From contig JAJEFA010000003.1 of assembly GCA_022820725.1 (NCBI GenBank), forward strand, positions 1 through 64,000: 64,000 bases of DNA, written 5' to 3'. The DNA comes from Candidatus Binatia bacterium. Its GTDB lineage: Bacteria; Desulfobacterota; Binatia; Bin18. A program made the translations under genes and the position numbers. Below are positions 17,324 through 25,772 of the stretch, piece by piece. Within the stretch, counting starts at the first letter, position 1; every line of letters begins with the position of its first letter. The notes beneath the pieces were generated by a model. It was given only the letters and a program-made list of their open reading frames with translations. It ran no database searches and was not told the DNA's origin.

Positions 17324-17938
17324 TCAAAACGGCGGTTCCCAAATAGGTGTCAGTTCCAGCACAAAGTCGGGAAGTTCGGGGTCTCCTGACATACGGGACG
17401 GATCGTCCACACACCCAACTGTGGCAGACGGACGGTAGACGTAAACTTGGCGCGTGGATGGATCAATCAGCCAACCTAACTGCGCGCCATTGTCCAGGTA
17501 TTCCTGCATCTTCTCCTGCACACTCCCGAGGTCATCGGATGGAGAACGTAATTCCAGCACAAAGTCGGGGCAGAGGGGCAGGAATTTCTCCTTTTGGTCG
17601 GCGGTCAATCCCGTCAGGCGGGCGCGTTGCACCCAGGCGGCATCAGGGGAACGAGTGGCTCCGTTCGGCAAGGTAAATCCGGTAGAAGAGTCAAAGGCGA
17701 CGCCCGTTCCGTCTTGCAAAGCCCAGGTTGTGAGCATGGATGTAATGAGCGCATTCCGGCTGCCCGTTTCTCCTCCGGCTGGTGCCATAATCCGCAGGTC
17801 TCCCTCAGCAGTTCGCTCAATGCGCCACTCGCGGTTAATCAAGCAGAACTCATAGAATTGCTCAGGGCTCATGTCGATGGCTGGTCGCGTATGCAGCACC
17901 AGCGGCGGACTCTGCCCGTATGTTGGGACACTCGTCAT
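17324..17938 (-). CDS. Uma2 family (DUF820) restriction-endonuclease-fold protein
   Basis: This 204-residue protein has the Uma2/PD-(D/E)xK plan: a helical start (MSPEQFYEFCLINREWRIERT), then RSPDAAWV with the first acidic residue, PDFVLELRSPSDDL with the ExR strand, and a Lys/Glu helix (VQEKMQEYLDNGAQLGWLIDP). Uma2 genes are abundant in cyanobacteria and other multicellular or large-genome bacteria; their biological role is not settled. Here it lies just upstream of a degenerate antitoxin-like frame on the same strand. Confidence 0.85.
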   Translation of the reverse strand: MTSVPTYGQSPPLVLHTRPAIDMSPEQFYEFCLINREWRIERTAEGDLRIMAPAGGETGSRNALITSMLTTWALQDGTGVAFDSSTGFTLPNGATRSPDAAWVQRARLTGLTADQKEKFLPLCPDFVLELRSPSDDLGSVQEKMQEYLDNGAQLGWLIDPSTRQVYVYRPSATVGCVDDPSRMSGDPELPDFVLELTPIWEPPF

Positions 17939-18047
17939 CGGACCCTCCGCCTACAGCATACCAAGAGATGGCTTTGATACCTACCCATTCTCCTACTTCA
18001 CCCGCTTACCGAAAATGGTGCCAATGCTGAACAGACGGATTTCATCC

Positions 18048-19196
18048 TTACAGTGAGGCTGCTGTCGCCTGGAGCAAGCGGCTCGCATACGGTCCAAGAT
18101 CGCCTATTGGCGCCATGCGATTGCCACAAAAGCTAAAGCCCAGTTTGGCGTCCGGGTCACCAAAAGCGATGGCTCCGCCCAGACCCAGATGCCCAAACGA
18201 TCTGGGATTTTGATTATATGAGGTCAACTCGGGGTTGCGCAGCATAAAGCCACCGTTCGACATCCGACACGTCAGCCCAAGCGCGTCGGTCTGATACCAT
18301 GCCTCGGTCATGGCATGCTCGACCAGAGCCTGACTCAGCAGACGCGTCCCCTCAAGTTCACCGCCACAGGCCAAAATGCAAAACAGCCGGGCAACACTGC
18401 GGGCGCCACCCTGGCCGTTAAAAGACGGCATCTCCGCAGCCCGATATAACTCGCTGTTAAAATCCTCTTCGTGGTCCTGTAACGGCAGGGGAACCCAGCA
18501 TTTGCCGAGGAGGGTGTTCGTATCCCGGATCGCATCCATGAACGGGCCGTGAGGAGCCTCGTAGATTTCCGCGCAACGCTGTTGATCCGCCGCGGACAGA
18601 CCAAAATGATAGTCGATGTTGAGCGGCGTACCTATTTCTTCACGCCAGAACTGGCCGATGCTCCTGCCAGTGACGCGCCGCACCAACTCTCCGGTCAGAT
18701 AGCCTAGGGTAACCGTATGATAGCAGCCGTTCGTGCCGGGCTCCCATAATGGCTCTTGTTCCTCGATAGCCCGGACCATGTTTCCCCAATGGTAGGCATC
18801 GCCTTTTCGAGCCTTGAGCGCCCCAGGGATAGCCGCCTGGTGAGCAAGCACGTGGTTGACGGTAATACGCTCTTTGCCTGCTTGACCAAACTCCGGCCAA
18901 TAACGGGAGACGGGCTGGTCCAGGTCAATCCGACCCTGATCGGCGAGCATCAACACCGGCAGGATGGAGAGCGGCTTTCCGACCGAGAACATGCACACGA
19001 GCGTGTCCCGCTCCCAGGGCTGCGTCCGTGCCCTATCCTTATACCCACCCCACAAATCAACAACCGTCTTCCCATTCACAACAACGGCCACACACTCGCC
19101 GATTTCCTTGCCATCGGCCAAGTTTTGCTCAAGCGCTTCGCGGACGGTCTTGAATGCCGGATCACATATACCAGCAATATGTGCGGTGGACGGCAT
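18048..19196 (-). CDS. Serine hydrolase, beta-lactamase/EstB family
   Basis: This 382-residue class-C beta-lactamase-like hydrolase has the nucleophile motif SVGK (MFSVGKPL, near residue 72), a YHT triad in place of YxN, and GHLGLGG near the C terminus in place of KTG. The His-Gly replacement is typical of EstB-type esterases. There is no signal peptide, so a cytoplasmic carboxylesterase or lactonase acting on small esters is more likely than antibiotic resistance. The gene lies just upstream of the Uma2 gene and 14 bp after the stop of a luciferase-like gene on the same strand. Confidence 0.83.
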   Translation of the reverse strand: MPSTAHIAGICDPAFKTVREALEQNLADGKEIGECVAVVVNGKTVVDLWGGYKDRARTQPWERDTLVCMFSVGKPLSILPVLMLADQGRIDLDQPVSRYWPEFGQAGKERITVNHVLAHQAAIPGALKARKGDAYHWGNMVRAIEEQEPLWEPGTNGCYHTVTLGYLTGELVRRVTGRSIGQFWREEIGTPLNIDYHFGLSAADQQRCAEIYEAPHGPFMDAIRDTNTLLGKCWVPLPLQDHEEDFNSELYRAAEMPSFNGQGGARSVARLFCILACGGELEGTRLLSQALVEHAMTEAWYQTDALGLTCRMSNGGFMLRNPELTSYNQNPRSFGHLGLGGAIAFGDPDAKLGFSFCGNRMAPIGDLGPYASRLLQATAASL

Positions 19197-19210
19197 GAGA
19201 TGGTCTCCTC

Positions 19211-20248
19211 CTACCGAAAATGCGGCATAACCTCTTTGGCAAACAGCTCCATTGAACGCTGGGATTTTTTCGGATCAAGTCCCGCCATCTGCATCCACAT
19301 CACCAGATGGGTGACGCGCGTTTCCGCGCTATAGCGCTCGATCTCCTGAATGGCATCATCTGGAGTGCCGACAATGAGCGGCGCTTGGAAAAAGGACAGG
19401 TCCTTGACGTGGCGTAATTCACCCACCGGTGGCACTGTCGGAGTGGACATGACCGAGTCGCTCCAGGGCAAGTCGTCAGCCTCCTTAAAGCGCCGGTCAT
19501 AGGAACTCATCATATAGTGCAGGTGCGGTTCCACATCGTCCCAGGCCCGTTCTCGGCTCTCAGCCACATAGACCGCCCGCAGTTGGGCAATATGATAGTC
19601 GTCCGTATTGCGGCCATACTGCTGGAGTCCGGCATCATACATTTGCTGCAAGTCTACTCCGCCACTACCGCCCAGATGATAGCCCAGCCTTGCGGCCCGG
19701 GCGACCGATTTCTCCGCCATCGCCGCAATCCAGATCGGCGGATGGGGTTTTTGGACGGACTTGGGAGCCAGGACCACTTCGCGCAGATTGTAATGCTTGC
19801 CTTCAAAAGAAAAACTATCCTCGGTAAAGCAGCGCCGAATAATCTCGGTTCCTTCTTCGAGCCGCGCGGCACGCTCTTTGCGCGGAATGCCGAAGCTGGC
19901 GAATTCACTTAGCCAATAGCCTTGGCCGAGACCCAGATCGAGCCGACCGTTGGAGAGGATGTCAACGGTTGCGGCATCTTCCGCAACCCGAACCGGGTTA
20001 TGCAGGGGCAGGATGATAATATAGGTCCCGAGCCGAATGCGGCTGGTTTTCATGGCCATGGCGGACAGGATCGGCAGCAGGGAGGGCGACCAGGCGTCGT
20101 CCGCGAAATGATGCTCGGTCGTCCAGATATGATCGTAGCCCAACTCCTCGGCTCGGATCGCCTGCTCGATATGCTCCTGGTAGAGCTGAGGAAACGGCAC
20201 TTCCCATTGTTTCGGATTCCGAAACGGCAACAGTAACCCAAAATCCAT
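19211..20248 (-). CDS. Luciferase-like flavin-dependent monooxygenase (LLM class)
   Basis: This 345-residue protein begins MDFGLLLPFRNPKQ and shows ELGYDHIWTTEHHFADDAW, IIILPLHNPVRVAEDAATVD and LSNGRLDLGLGQGY, all standard for the luciferase-like family. The ATG at 20248 has GAAGAAGGGGAACGT before it; an upstream extension to 20380 lacks family similarity. It sits between an SDR gene 34 bp upstream and the EstB-like hydrolase, 14 bp before its start; the three may be one transcript. It may perform a Baeyer-Villiger-like or desaturation step, with the resulting ester cut by the hydrolase; this is inference. Confidence 0.87.
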   Translation of the reverse strand: MDFGLLLPFRNPKQWEVPFPQLYQEHIEQAIRAEELGYDHIWTTEHHFADDAWSPSLLPILSAMAMKTSRIRLGTYIIILPLHNPVRVAEDAATVDILSNGRLDLGLGQGYWLSEFASFGIPRKERAARLEEGTEIIRRCFTEDSFSFEGKHYNLREVVLAPKSVQKPHPPIWIAAMAEKSVARAARLGYHLGGSGGVDLQQMYDAGLQQYGRNTDDYHIAQLRAVYVAESRERAWDDVEPHLHYMMSSYDRRFKEADDLPWSDSVMSTPTVPPVGELRHVKDLSFFQAPLIVGTPDDAIQEIERYSAETRVTHLVMWMQMAGLDPKKSQRSMELFAKEVMPHFR

Positions 20249-20282
20249 ACGTTCCCCTTCTTCCGGCCCCGACCGACCAGAC

Positions 20283-21020
20283 TTAAAACGTCTCTTTATA
20301 CGGCCGCAGGTCGATTTCCTGGGCCCAGGCGGTTTTATCCTGGGTATAGAGATGCCAATAGGTATCGGCAATGGCGTCAACGTCCAACAGCCCGTCTTCC
20401 CCGCGCTGCTCTTTGAGTTGTGGGCGGCGGGTGTTCAGCAGGTCTCCGTTAATGCCGCCGTCAATAATCACATGTGCCACGTGTATCCCCTGCGGTCCCC
20501 AGTCGCGTGCCATGGTTTGCGACAGAGAACGCAGGGCCGCTTTGGCCGAGGCAAACGAACCGAACGGCGGGCGGCCCTTAATCGAGGCGGTCGCACCGGT
20601 AAAAATAATGGTTCCCCGGCTGCGGGGAATCATGCGCCGGCCAGCTTCCCGACCGACCAGAAAGCCCCCCAGGCAGCCCACCCGCCAGACCATCTCAAAG
20701 AACTCGGCTTCGGTCTCCAGCAACGGCTTGGGAAAGTTATTCCCCGCATTATACACCACGCAGTCCAGCACGCCGTTGCCCTCGTTCTCCGCAATATCAA
20801 ACAGACGGAGAACATCCGGCTCCCGAGTCGTATCCGTCACCACTCCGGTCGCGGTTCCACCGTTGGTCTGAATGCTCTGCACGAGATGATCCAGCTTTTC
20901 CTGAGTACGCCCGGCAATAAACACGTGCAGGCCCTCACGCGCCAGGCGATGGCAGACCGCCCCGCCAACCCCGACTTCGGCTCCAACGCCGACTACAATC
21001 GCCTTCTTTTTTTCGCTCAT
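20283..21020 (-). CDS. Short-chain dehydrogenase-like protein lacking the catalytic Tyr
   Basis: This 245-residue Rossmann protein has the dinucleotide motif GVGAEVGVGG, NAG in the fourth strand (VVYNAGNNF) and Ser in FTGATAS. The active-site YxxxK is replaced by FASAK, leaving the Lys but not the Tyr. Helix and strand order otherwise follows classical SDRs through IIDGGINGD. A subgroup of bacterial SDR proteins shares this Phe. It may have weak or altered activity or need a different proton donor. It is the first of three same-strand genes with a luciferase-like enzyme and an esterase. Confidence 0.82.
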   Translation of the reverse strand: MSEKKKAIVVGVGAEVGVGGAVCHRLAREGLHVFIAGRTQEKLDHLVQSIQTNGGTATGVVTDTTREPDVLRLFDIAENEGNGVLDCVVYNAGNNFPKPLLETEAEFFEMVWRVGCLGGFLVGREAGRRMIPRSRGTIIFTGATASIKGRPPFGSFASAKAALRSLSQTMARDWGPQGIHVAHVIIDGGINGDLLNTRRPQLKEQRGEDGLLDVDAIADTYWHLYTQDKTAWAQEIDLRPYKETF

Positions 21021-21082
21021 CCTATCGTCCTCTTTCGTCAGCGGTATAACAGACGGGGGCCGCCACGCTTCGGTATCGGCAC

Positions 21083-21511
21083 TTAGAAGCGCCGCTCGCT
21101 TTGCTCGCCCGGCCGAACCGGCCGCACCCGGCTCAGCACGAAGTTCCGGGCGCTCGCATAGTATAAACCGGTGAGCCTGAGCAGACGTTTTTCAGGCTCT
21201 TCATTGCGCAACAGGTCCACATAATGCGCCGGACCTTTGATATACAGACTCGGCTGGCGGTGACGAATTTCGGACAGAAAATTGATCACCGAGAAATCTG
21301 GATAGCGGCTCTCCACATCCTGGACCCGAAACCGTACCGTCTCTCCTTTTCCCACGGCAAGCGTCACGACCTGACTGCCCGGTGCCAAGCTGATCATCCC
21401 ATACAGCTCCATGGGCAGACCGCCATGCTGTGCGTGGGCCGGGCGGGCTATGACACATTGCATCAGGAGCAACCCGGCACACACAACGAAAGGACGGAGA
21501 GATAATCGCAT
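21083..21511 (-). CDS. Secreted hypothetical protein
   Basis: This 142-residue protein has a clear signal peptide (FVVCAGLLLMQCVIARPAHA, cleavage near AHA-Q). The mature part is a small beta-rich domain with GSQVVTLAVGKGETVRFRVQD and a basic C terminus. I do not recognise the family. It sits between a CoA-transferase gene and the SDR gene on the same strand. A REP-like palindrome lies between it and the CoA-transferase. Periplasmic location is supported; the function is unknown. Confidence 0.6.
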   Translation of the reverse strand: MRLSLRPFVVCAGLLLMQCVIARPAHAQHGGLPMELYGMISLAPGSQVVTLAVGKGETVRFRVQDVESRYPDFSVINFLSEIRHRQPSLYIKGPAHYVDLLRNEEPEKRLLRLTGLYYASARNFVLSRVRPVRPGEQSERRF

Positions 21512-21526
21512 AGGGGGCCTTAAAAT

Positions 21527-21565
21527 CCCCTCTCCCCTGGAGGGAGAGGGCTAGGGTGAGGGGGA
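21527..21565. repeat. REP-like palindrome (copy 1)
   Basis: Nine-bp arms CCCTCTCCC (21528-21536) and GGGAGAGGG (21542-21550) are followed by CTAGGGTGAGGGGGA. A near-identical element in the opposite orientation is at 52392-52425. Intergenic position, palindrome and reuse indicate a dispersed REP-type repeat. It lies between a CoA-transferase and a secreted-protein gene. Confidence 0.7.
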
Positions 21566-21574
21566 AATCAAATT

Positions 21575-22795
21575 TTACGTTAAGACCCCGTTGTCCTTGA
21601 GGGTGGCGACTTCGTCTGTCGCATAACCCAACACGCGCTGTAAGACATCCTCTGTATCCCTGCCAAAACAGGGCGCGGGCCGACGGACCTGACACGGGGT
21701 GTCCGAGAAGTGCCACGGGATGCCGGCATGTTGCCGCACACCAACCTCCGGGTGCTCAAGCTCGGCAAAGAAGGGGCGAGAGCGTAGATGCTCGTCTTCG
21801 GCTAATTCCTTATTGGTCACTGCTGGAAAGGCAGCAAGACCCGCGGCCTGGAGCATGCGAGTGACCTCTTCCGCGGACCGCGTGGCAGTCCAGTCCGTGA
21901 CAGCGGCTTCGAGGACATCTTCGTTGTCCTTCCGGTCTGCCAGCGTTACAAACCGGGTATCACTAGCCAGGTCCGGTTTCTCCATGAGCGCACACAGCCG
22001 CTGCCACTCGGCGTCGTCTGCCACCGCTATGCTGACCCAGCGGTCTTCCCCTTCACAGCGGAACAGACCGTGTGGAGCCATATGTGGGTCGCGGTTGCCC
22101 ATCCGCTGAGGTGCGGCGCCGTTCATTTCCTGAGCCATGATCCCTTCGCCCACGAGCGCCACCGAGGTCTCCCACTGCGACATGTCAATATACTGCCCCT
22201 CCCCGGTCCGAGCGCGATGCATCAGCGCGGCCAACACGGCAAAGGCGCCGTGCAGTCCGCCGTTCGGGTCACCATAAGAAAATCCGACACTCATCGGGGG
22301 GGAGTCGGGAAAACCGGTCATAGAAGCCAGTCCGCTCATCGGCACCTGGGCCGGACCGTAGGACACATACGGGCTTTCCGGTCCGGTCGCACCATAGCCG
22401 GAGAGCGCAATCATAATGATATCGGGCTTTATCGCTTTGAGGGTTTCGTAGCCCAGGCCCATCCGGTCCATTACACCCGCGGCAAAATTCTCGGCAACGA
22501 TATCGCTGGCCGCCACCAGCTTTTTTGCGACCTCCAGGCCCTCCGGCTTTTTGAGATTGAGGCAGATCGAGTGTTTGCCCTGGTTGTACTGATTAAAATA
22601 CCCGCAACGGTTCGGCCCGGCCTCCCCGTCGGCAACCGGCGGGATACGCCGTGTGACACACAGGCGACTCTCTGACTCAATCCGAATGACCTCGGCCCCC
22701 AGATGAGCCAGTTGCAAGGTGCAGAACGGCCCAGCCCAAACCCAGGTAAAATCGGCAACACGCACACCCGATAACGGTAACTGTTCAGACATCAT
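21575..22795 (-). CDS. CaiB/BaiF family CoA-transferase
   Basis: This 406-residue type III CoA-transferase moves CoA between carboxylic acids. It has VRVADFTWVWAGPFCTLQLA, HLGAEVIRIES, LNLKKPEGLEVAKKL and YVSYGPAQVPMSGLASMTG, typical of the family. The usual catalytic Asp falls in the HIDISVQ/YIDMSQWE strand (GQYIDMSQWE). It is the downstream of two CoA-transferase genes on this strand, separated by a G-rich inverted repeat. Such pairs may form heteromers or serve different acids; the substrate is not evident. Confidence 0.9.
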   Translation of the reverse strand: MMSEQLPLSGVRVADFTWVWAGPFCTLQLAHLGAEVIRIESESRLCVTRRIPPVADGEAGPNRCGYFNQYNQGKHSICLNLKKPEGLEVAKKLVAASDIVAENFAAGVMDRMGLGYETLKAIKPDIIMIALSGYGATGPESPYVSYGPAQVPMSGLASMTGFPDSPPMSVGFSYGDPNGGLHGAFAVLAALMHRARTGEGQYIDMSQWETSVALVGEGIMAQEMNGAAPQRMGNRDPHMAPHGLFRCEGEDRWVSIAVADDAEWQRLCALMEKPDLASDTRFVTLADRKDNEDVLEAAVTDWTATRSAEEVTRMLQAAGLAAFPAVTNKELAEDEHLRSRPFFAELEHPEVGVRQHAGIPWHFSDTPCQVRRPAPCFGRDTEDVLQRVLGYATDEVATLKDNGVLT

Positions 22796-22810
22796 GCTTC
22801 ACCTTCTAGG

Positions 22811-22874
22811 GGGGATTGGGGGTTAGGGGTTGGGGGTTGGCAGCCCAGCCCCCAATCCCCAGTTCCCAATCCCC
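22811..22874. repeat. G-rich imperfect inverted repeat
   Basis: Arms 22811-22836 and 22849-22874 match at 21 of 26 positions when folded (GGGGATTGGG and TTGGGGG ends conserved). They lie between two CoA-transferase genes, immediately after the stop of the upstream one. The runs of G could also form a quadruplex. Part of the same sequence recurs at 31738-31763 between SbcD and SbcC. Confidence 0.55.
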
Positions 22875-22876
22875 AA

Positions 22877-24112
22877 TCAAATGACCTTCGTTTCTTGCAA
22901 CGCCTGCAATTCTTCCGGCGCAAGCCCGAGTTGCCCGCAGTAGACCTCCTCATTGTGCTGGCCGAGACATGGGGCCGGACTGCGGAGGGTCCACGGCGAG
23001 GCCGCAAACTTGAACGGCGCACCCGGATAACGAAGCGTGCCGGCTTCGGGATGTCCGATCTCAGCAAAAAATCCCCGCGCATTGAGATGGTCGGATTTGA
23101 GCAGGTCGCCCATAGTCGAAACCGGCGCAAAAGGCACGCGCCGTTTCTGCGCCCCGTGGTAGACTTCCTGGACCGACTTGTCCCGCAACCAGTCTTCCAG
23201 CAGCGCTTTCAGGGCGTCCCAGTTGACCGAGCGCGCCACAAAATCCTGGAAGAGTTCCGTGTTCGCCCATTCCGGATTGCCCATGAGCTCGACCGCGTTC
23301 TGCCACTGGTGCTCTTCAACCGCGAGTACATAAATATAGCCGTCGCGGCAGGGCAGAACGTCCTGGGGAATCAACCGAAAGCCCAGTCTCGACGGTGTCG
23401 TCTGATCGTACGGCCAAGCAATATAGTTGTTCTCCATAATGGCGACCAGACACTCTTGGACCGAGATGTCGATATGCTGGCCTCTGCCCGTCCCGAGCCG
23501 GGCGTACAGAGCACCCAGCGAAGCGATACCGGCGTTGACTCCGGCCTGGAAACCCGCCTGTTGACCGGCGGCCTTGAGGGGCGGCAGGTCCGGTCGTCCG
23601 CCCAGTCCTCCCAGAAAGACAATGCCCCCCGCAGTCCACATGGTTAAATCATGCGCGGTGTAATCCCGGTGCGGGCCGGTTTGGCCAAAGGGTGAAATCG
23701 AGGTCATGACCAGCTTGGGATTCTGCTGGGCCAGGGTCTCATACTCCAAACCAAGGGAGGCGATCTGGGTAGGATGATAATTATGGACCACGACATCCGC
23801 GTCTTTGACCAGTCGCTGGAACAACTCTCGACCTTTTGTCGTCTCCAGGTTCAGCGTCACCCCGCGCTTATTCGTATTCAGATACAGAAACAGTCCGCTC
23901 TTTTCGGGATGGGGGGTATTCCCTGGATAGGGTCCACGCTGCCGGGCGAAGTCACCACTCAGTTCTTCGACTTTGATTACCTCCGCACCAAGATCGGCCA
24001 TCAGCTTGCCCGCATACGCAGCCGCGACCATGTGACCACATTCAATCACGCGGATACCGTGCAGGGGGCCTGGGGCCTGGGGATCAGGCATGGAGGAAGG
24101 ATGTTCGCTCAT
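22877..24112 (-). CDS. CaiB/BaiF family CoA-transferase
   Basis: This 411-residue type III CoA-transferase has GIRVIECGHMVAAAYAGKLM, DLGAEVIKVEE, NKRGVTLNLETTKGRELF, MTSISPFGQTGPHRDY and the catalytic-strand GQHIDISVQE with the expected Asp. It differs enough from the neighbouring copy to be an ancient paralog, not a recent duplicate. A rhodanese gene lies 22 bp upstream on the same strand. It activates or exchanges CoA on an unknown carboxylic acid. Confidence 0.9.
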   Translation of the reverse strand: MSEHPSSMPDPQAPGPLHGIRVIECGHMVAAAYAGKLMADLGAEVIKVEELSGDFARQRGPYPGNTPHPEKSGLFLYLNTNKRGVTLNLETTKGRELFQRLVKDADVVVHNYHPTQIASLGLEYETLAQQNPKLVMTSISPFGQTGPHRDYTAHDLTMWTAGGIVFLGGLGGRPDLPPLKAAGQQAGFQAGVNAGIASLGALYARLGTGRGQHIDISVQECLVAIMENNYIAWPYDQTTPSRLGFRLIPQDVLPCRDGYIYVLAVEEHQWQNAVELMGNPEWANTELFQDFVARSVNWDALKALLEDWLRDKSVQEVYHGAQKRRVPFAPVSTMGDLLKSDHLNARGFFAEIGHPEAGTLRYPGAPFKFAASPWTLRSPAPCLGQHNEEVYCGQLGLAPEELQALQETKVI

Positions 24113-24134
24113 AATGTTCCTATCTCATACAGAT

Positions 24135-24455
24135 TTAGTATCGGGCCATACGGAGGTCGATCTCGTTGGCCCAGGCGTCTATTCCGCCCGCCAGATTGAC
24201 GGCTCGCGCAAAGTCGTGTTGGCGCAGGAAGTGGACTACGCGCAGACTCCGCACTCCATGGTGGCAGTAGACCACAATCTCTGCCTCAGGATCGAGTTCG
24301 GGCAAACGGCTGGGGATATCGCCCATCGGAATGTGCACCGAGTGCGAGAGGTGGACCAGCGCCACTTCTTCGGCTTCACGGACATCGAGCAGCACGAAGT
24401 CTTCACCTGCGTTTTGTTTGGCCTGGAGTTCGTGAACGCTGATTTCAAGAGACAT
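24135..24455 (-). CDS. Rhodanese-domain sulfurtransferase
   Basis: This 106-residue single-domain rhodanese has FVLLDVREAEEVALVHLSHS, then VVYCHHGVRS with the catalytic Cys of the CxxGxR loop, and LAGGIDAWANEID at the end. The six-residue active-site loop fits a sulfurtransferase, not a phosphatase. It is cytoplasmic, with no signal peptide, and is the upstream neighbour of the CoA-transferase. It may provide sulfane sulfur, but the context does not identify the acceptor. Confidence 0.88.
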   Translation of the reverse strand: MSLEISVHELQAKQNAGEDFVLLDVREAEEVALVHLSHSVHIPMGDIPSRLPELDPEAEIVVYCHHGVRSLRVVHFLRQHDFARAVNLAGGIDAWANEIDLRMARY

Positions 24456-24565
24456 CGGACACTCTTTTGCGGTTTTGACGACAGAATAGCCGGTCTGATA
24501 CTAGACAACGGACCCCTGCTGGGCAAGGGTCCAGCAAGTACATCTCACAGCAGAAGGAGGCGGAT

Positions 24566-24946
24566 ATGGCAGATTCCGAACGATATGCAAAAGGTGCGGC
24601 AAAGATGAAGGAACTCTTCGGTGTGGAACCCCGGCCGGGCAGCATGCACGAGGATTTTCTGGATATCACAGTGAAAAATCTGTTCGGCGATATTTGGGGC
24701 CGGGACGGCTTGGCCACTCAAGAACGCTCAATGATTACCATGGCCGCCCTGACCGTGTTGGGCCGTGACCCGGAACTCAAGGTTCACATCCGCGGCGCGC
24801 TCAACATCGGCATCAGCCGGGACAAGATCAATGAGATCATGATCCACCTCGCCCACTACGGCGGCTGGCCGGTCGGCGTCAACGGCCTGCGGCAGGCCAA
24901 AGAGGTGTTTGACAGTATCGATAAGAAGAAGGCCAAGAGCGAGTAG
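24566..24946 (+). CDS. Carboxymuconolactone decarboxylase family protein
   Basis: This 126-residue all-helical protein has RDGLATQERSMITMAALTVLGR and INEIMIHLAHYGGWPVGVNGL, which are the CMD/PcaC-like helices; the final part resembles 4-carboxymuconolactone decarboxylase more than AhpD because the CxxC pair is absent. AAGGAGGCGGAT precedes the ATG. PcaC acts after protocatechuate 3,4-cleavage, but many members are uncharacterised. It diverges from the rhodanese/CoA-transferase genes. Confidence 0.85.
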   Translation: MADSERYAKGAAKMKELFGVEPRPGSMHEDFLDITVKNLFGDIWGRDGLATQERSMITMAALTVLGRDPELKVHIRGALNIGISRDKINEIMIHLAHYGGWPVGVNGLRQAKEVFDSIDKKKAKSE

Positions 24947-25009
24947 CGCAGAACATCGAAGCAGCGGAGCAGAGACGAGTTCGCGTTCACACGGCGCAAA
25001 GGTGTCCTA

Positions 25010-25747
25010 ATGCCACATACGACGCTCGGCGTCGATTTGGCCGCGCAGCCGGAGAGTACGGCGTATTGCCTCATCGAATGGGTCAAGCCGAGAGCTCGGA
25101 TCATTGAGCTTCGTTGTGGAGCGGACGACGAGATACTGCTGGAGATGTTTGATCGCTCGGACAAGACCGGCATCGACGCTCCGTTCGGCTGGCCAACCGC
25201 ATTCGCCACCGCCGTTTACGCGCACCAGCGTCGGAACGTGTGGCCCGCCGTCTCTACCGCTTCGCTCCGATACCGGACGACGGACCACATCGTGCGTGAG
25301 CGTATCAAGCGCTGGCCGTTAAGCGTGTCATCGGACCTGATTGGTGTCACGGCCATACGCGCCGCCCGCTTGCTATCCGAGACCGGACGGATTGATCGTA
25401 GTGGCCGCGGTCGCTTTGTTGAGGTATATCCCGCCGCCGCTCTGCATATCTGGGGCTTCCCTTCCACCGGCTACAAGAAAAAACCGGGTGAGGAAAAACG
25501 GCGCGGGATAACACGCCGGTTGATGAGCACCGCAAAACCGTGGCTGGATTGGCCGGTTGACGCGAAACAGGCGTGTGAGAAAAGCGACGATGCGCTTGAT
25601 GCGGTCGTGGCCGCTCTTATCGCTCGGGCCGCAGCCACGAATCGGATCGAACCTATTCCGCGGAAACATATGACGGCCGCCAAACGGGAAGGTTGGATTG
25701 CCCTTCCCCGCGACGGCTCTTTGGCCAGCCTAGCTGCGGATGTGTAA
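25010..25747 (+). CDS. DUF429 family protein (RNase H-like fold)
   Basis: This 245-residue protein has the DUF429 pattern: TLGVDLAAQPEST at the start, TGIDAPFGWP, a VEVYPAAALHIWGF stretch and KSDDALDAVVAALIARA near the end. The conserved Asp residues in the first, second and last motifs sit where RNase H-like enzymes hold metal ions, so nuclease activity is possible, but the family has no established role. The ATG at 25010 is preceded by only a weak site. The next gene, HNH, converges on it. Confidence 0.8.
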   Translation: MPHTTLGVDLAAQPESTAYCLIEWVKPRARIIELRCGADDEILLEMFDRSDKTGIDAPFGWPTAFATAVYAHQRRNVWPAVSTASLRYRTTDHIVRERIKRWPLSVSSDLIGVTAIRAARLLSETGRIDRSGRGRFVEVYPAAALHIWGFPSTGYKKKPGEEKRRGITRRLMSTAKPWLDWPVDAKQACEKSDDALDAVVAALIARAAATNRIEPIPRKHMTAAKREGWIALPRDGSLASLAADV

Positions 25748-25772
25748 ATCCACACGCATCCGAGATGACGCC

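Noticed and set aside
19211..20380. Longer start for the luciferase-like gene
   Set aside because: The extra 44 residues are basic and unlike the family, and the ATG at 20248 has its own ribosome-binding site.
22811..22874. Terminator for the upstream CoA-transferase
   Set aside because: The stem is imperfect and no T-run follows on the minus strand, so it is reported as a repeat only.
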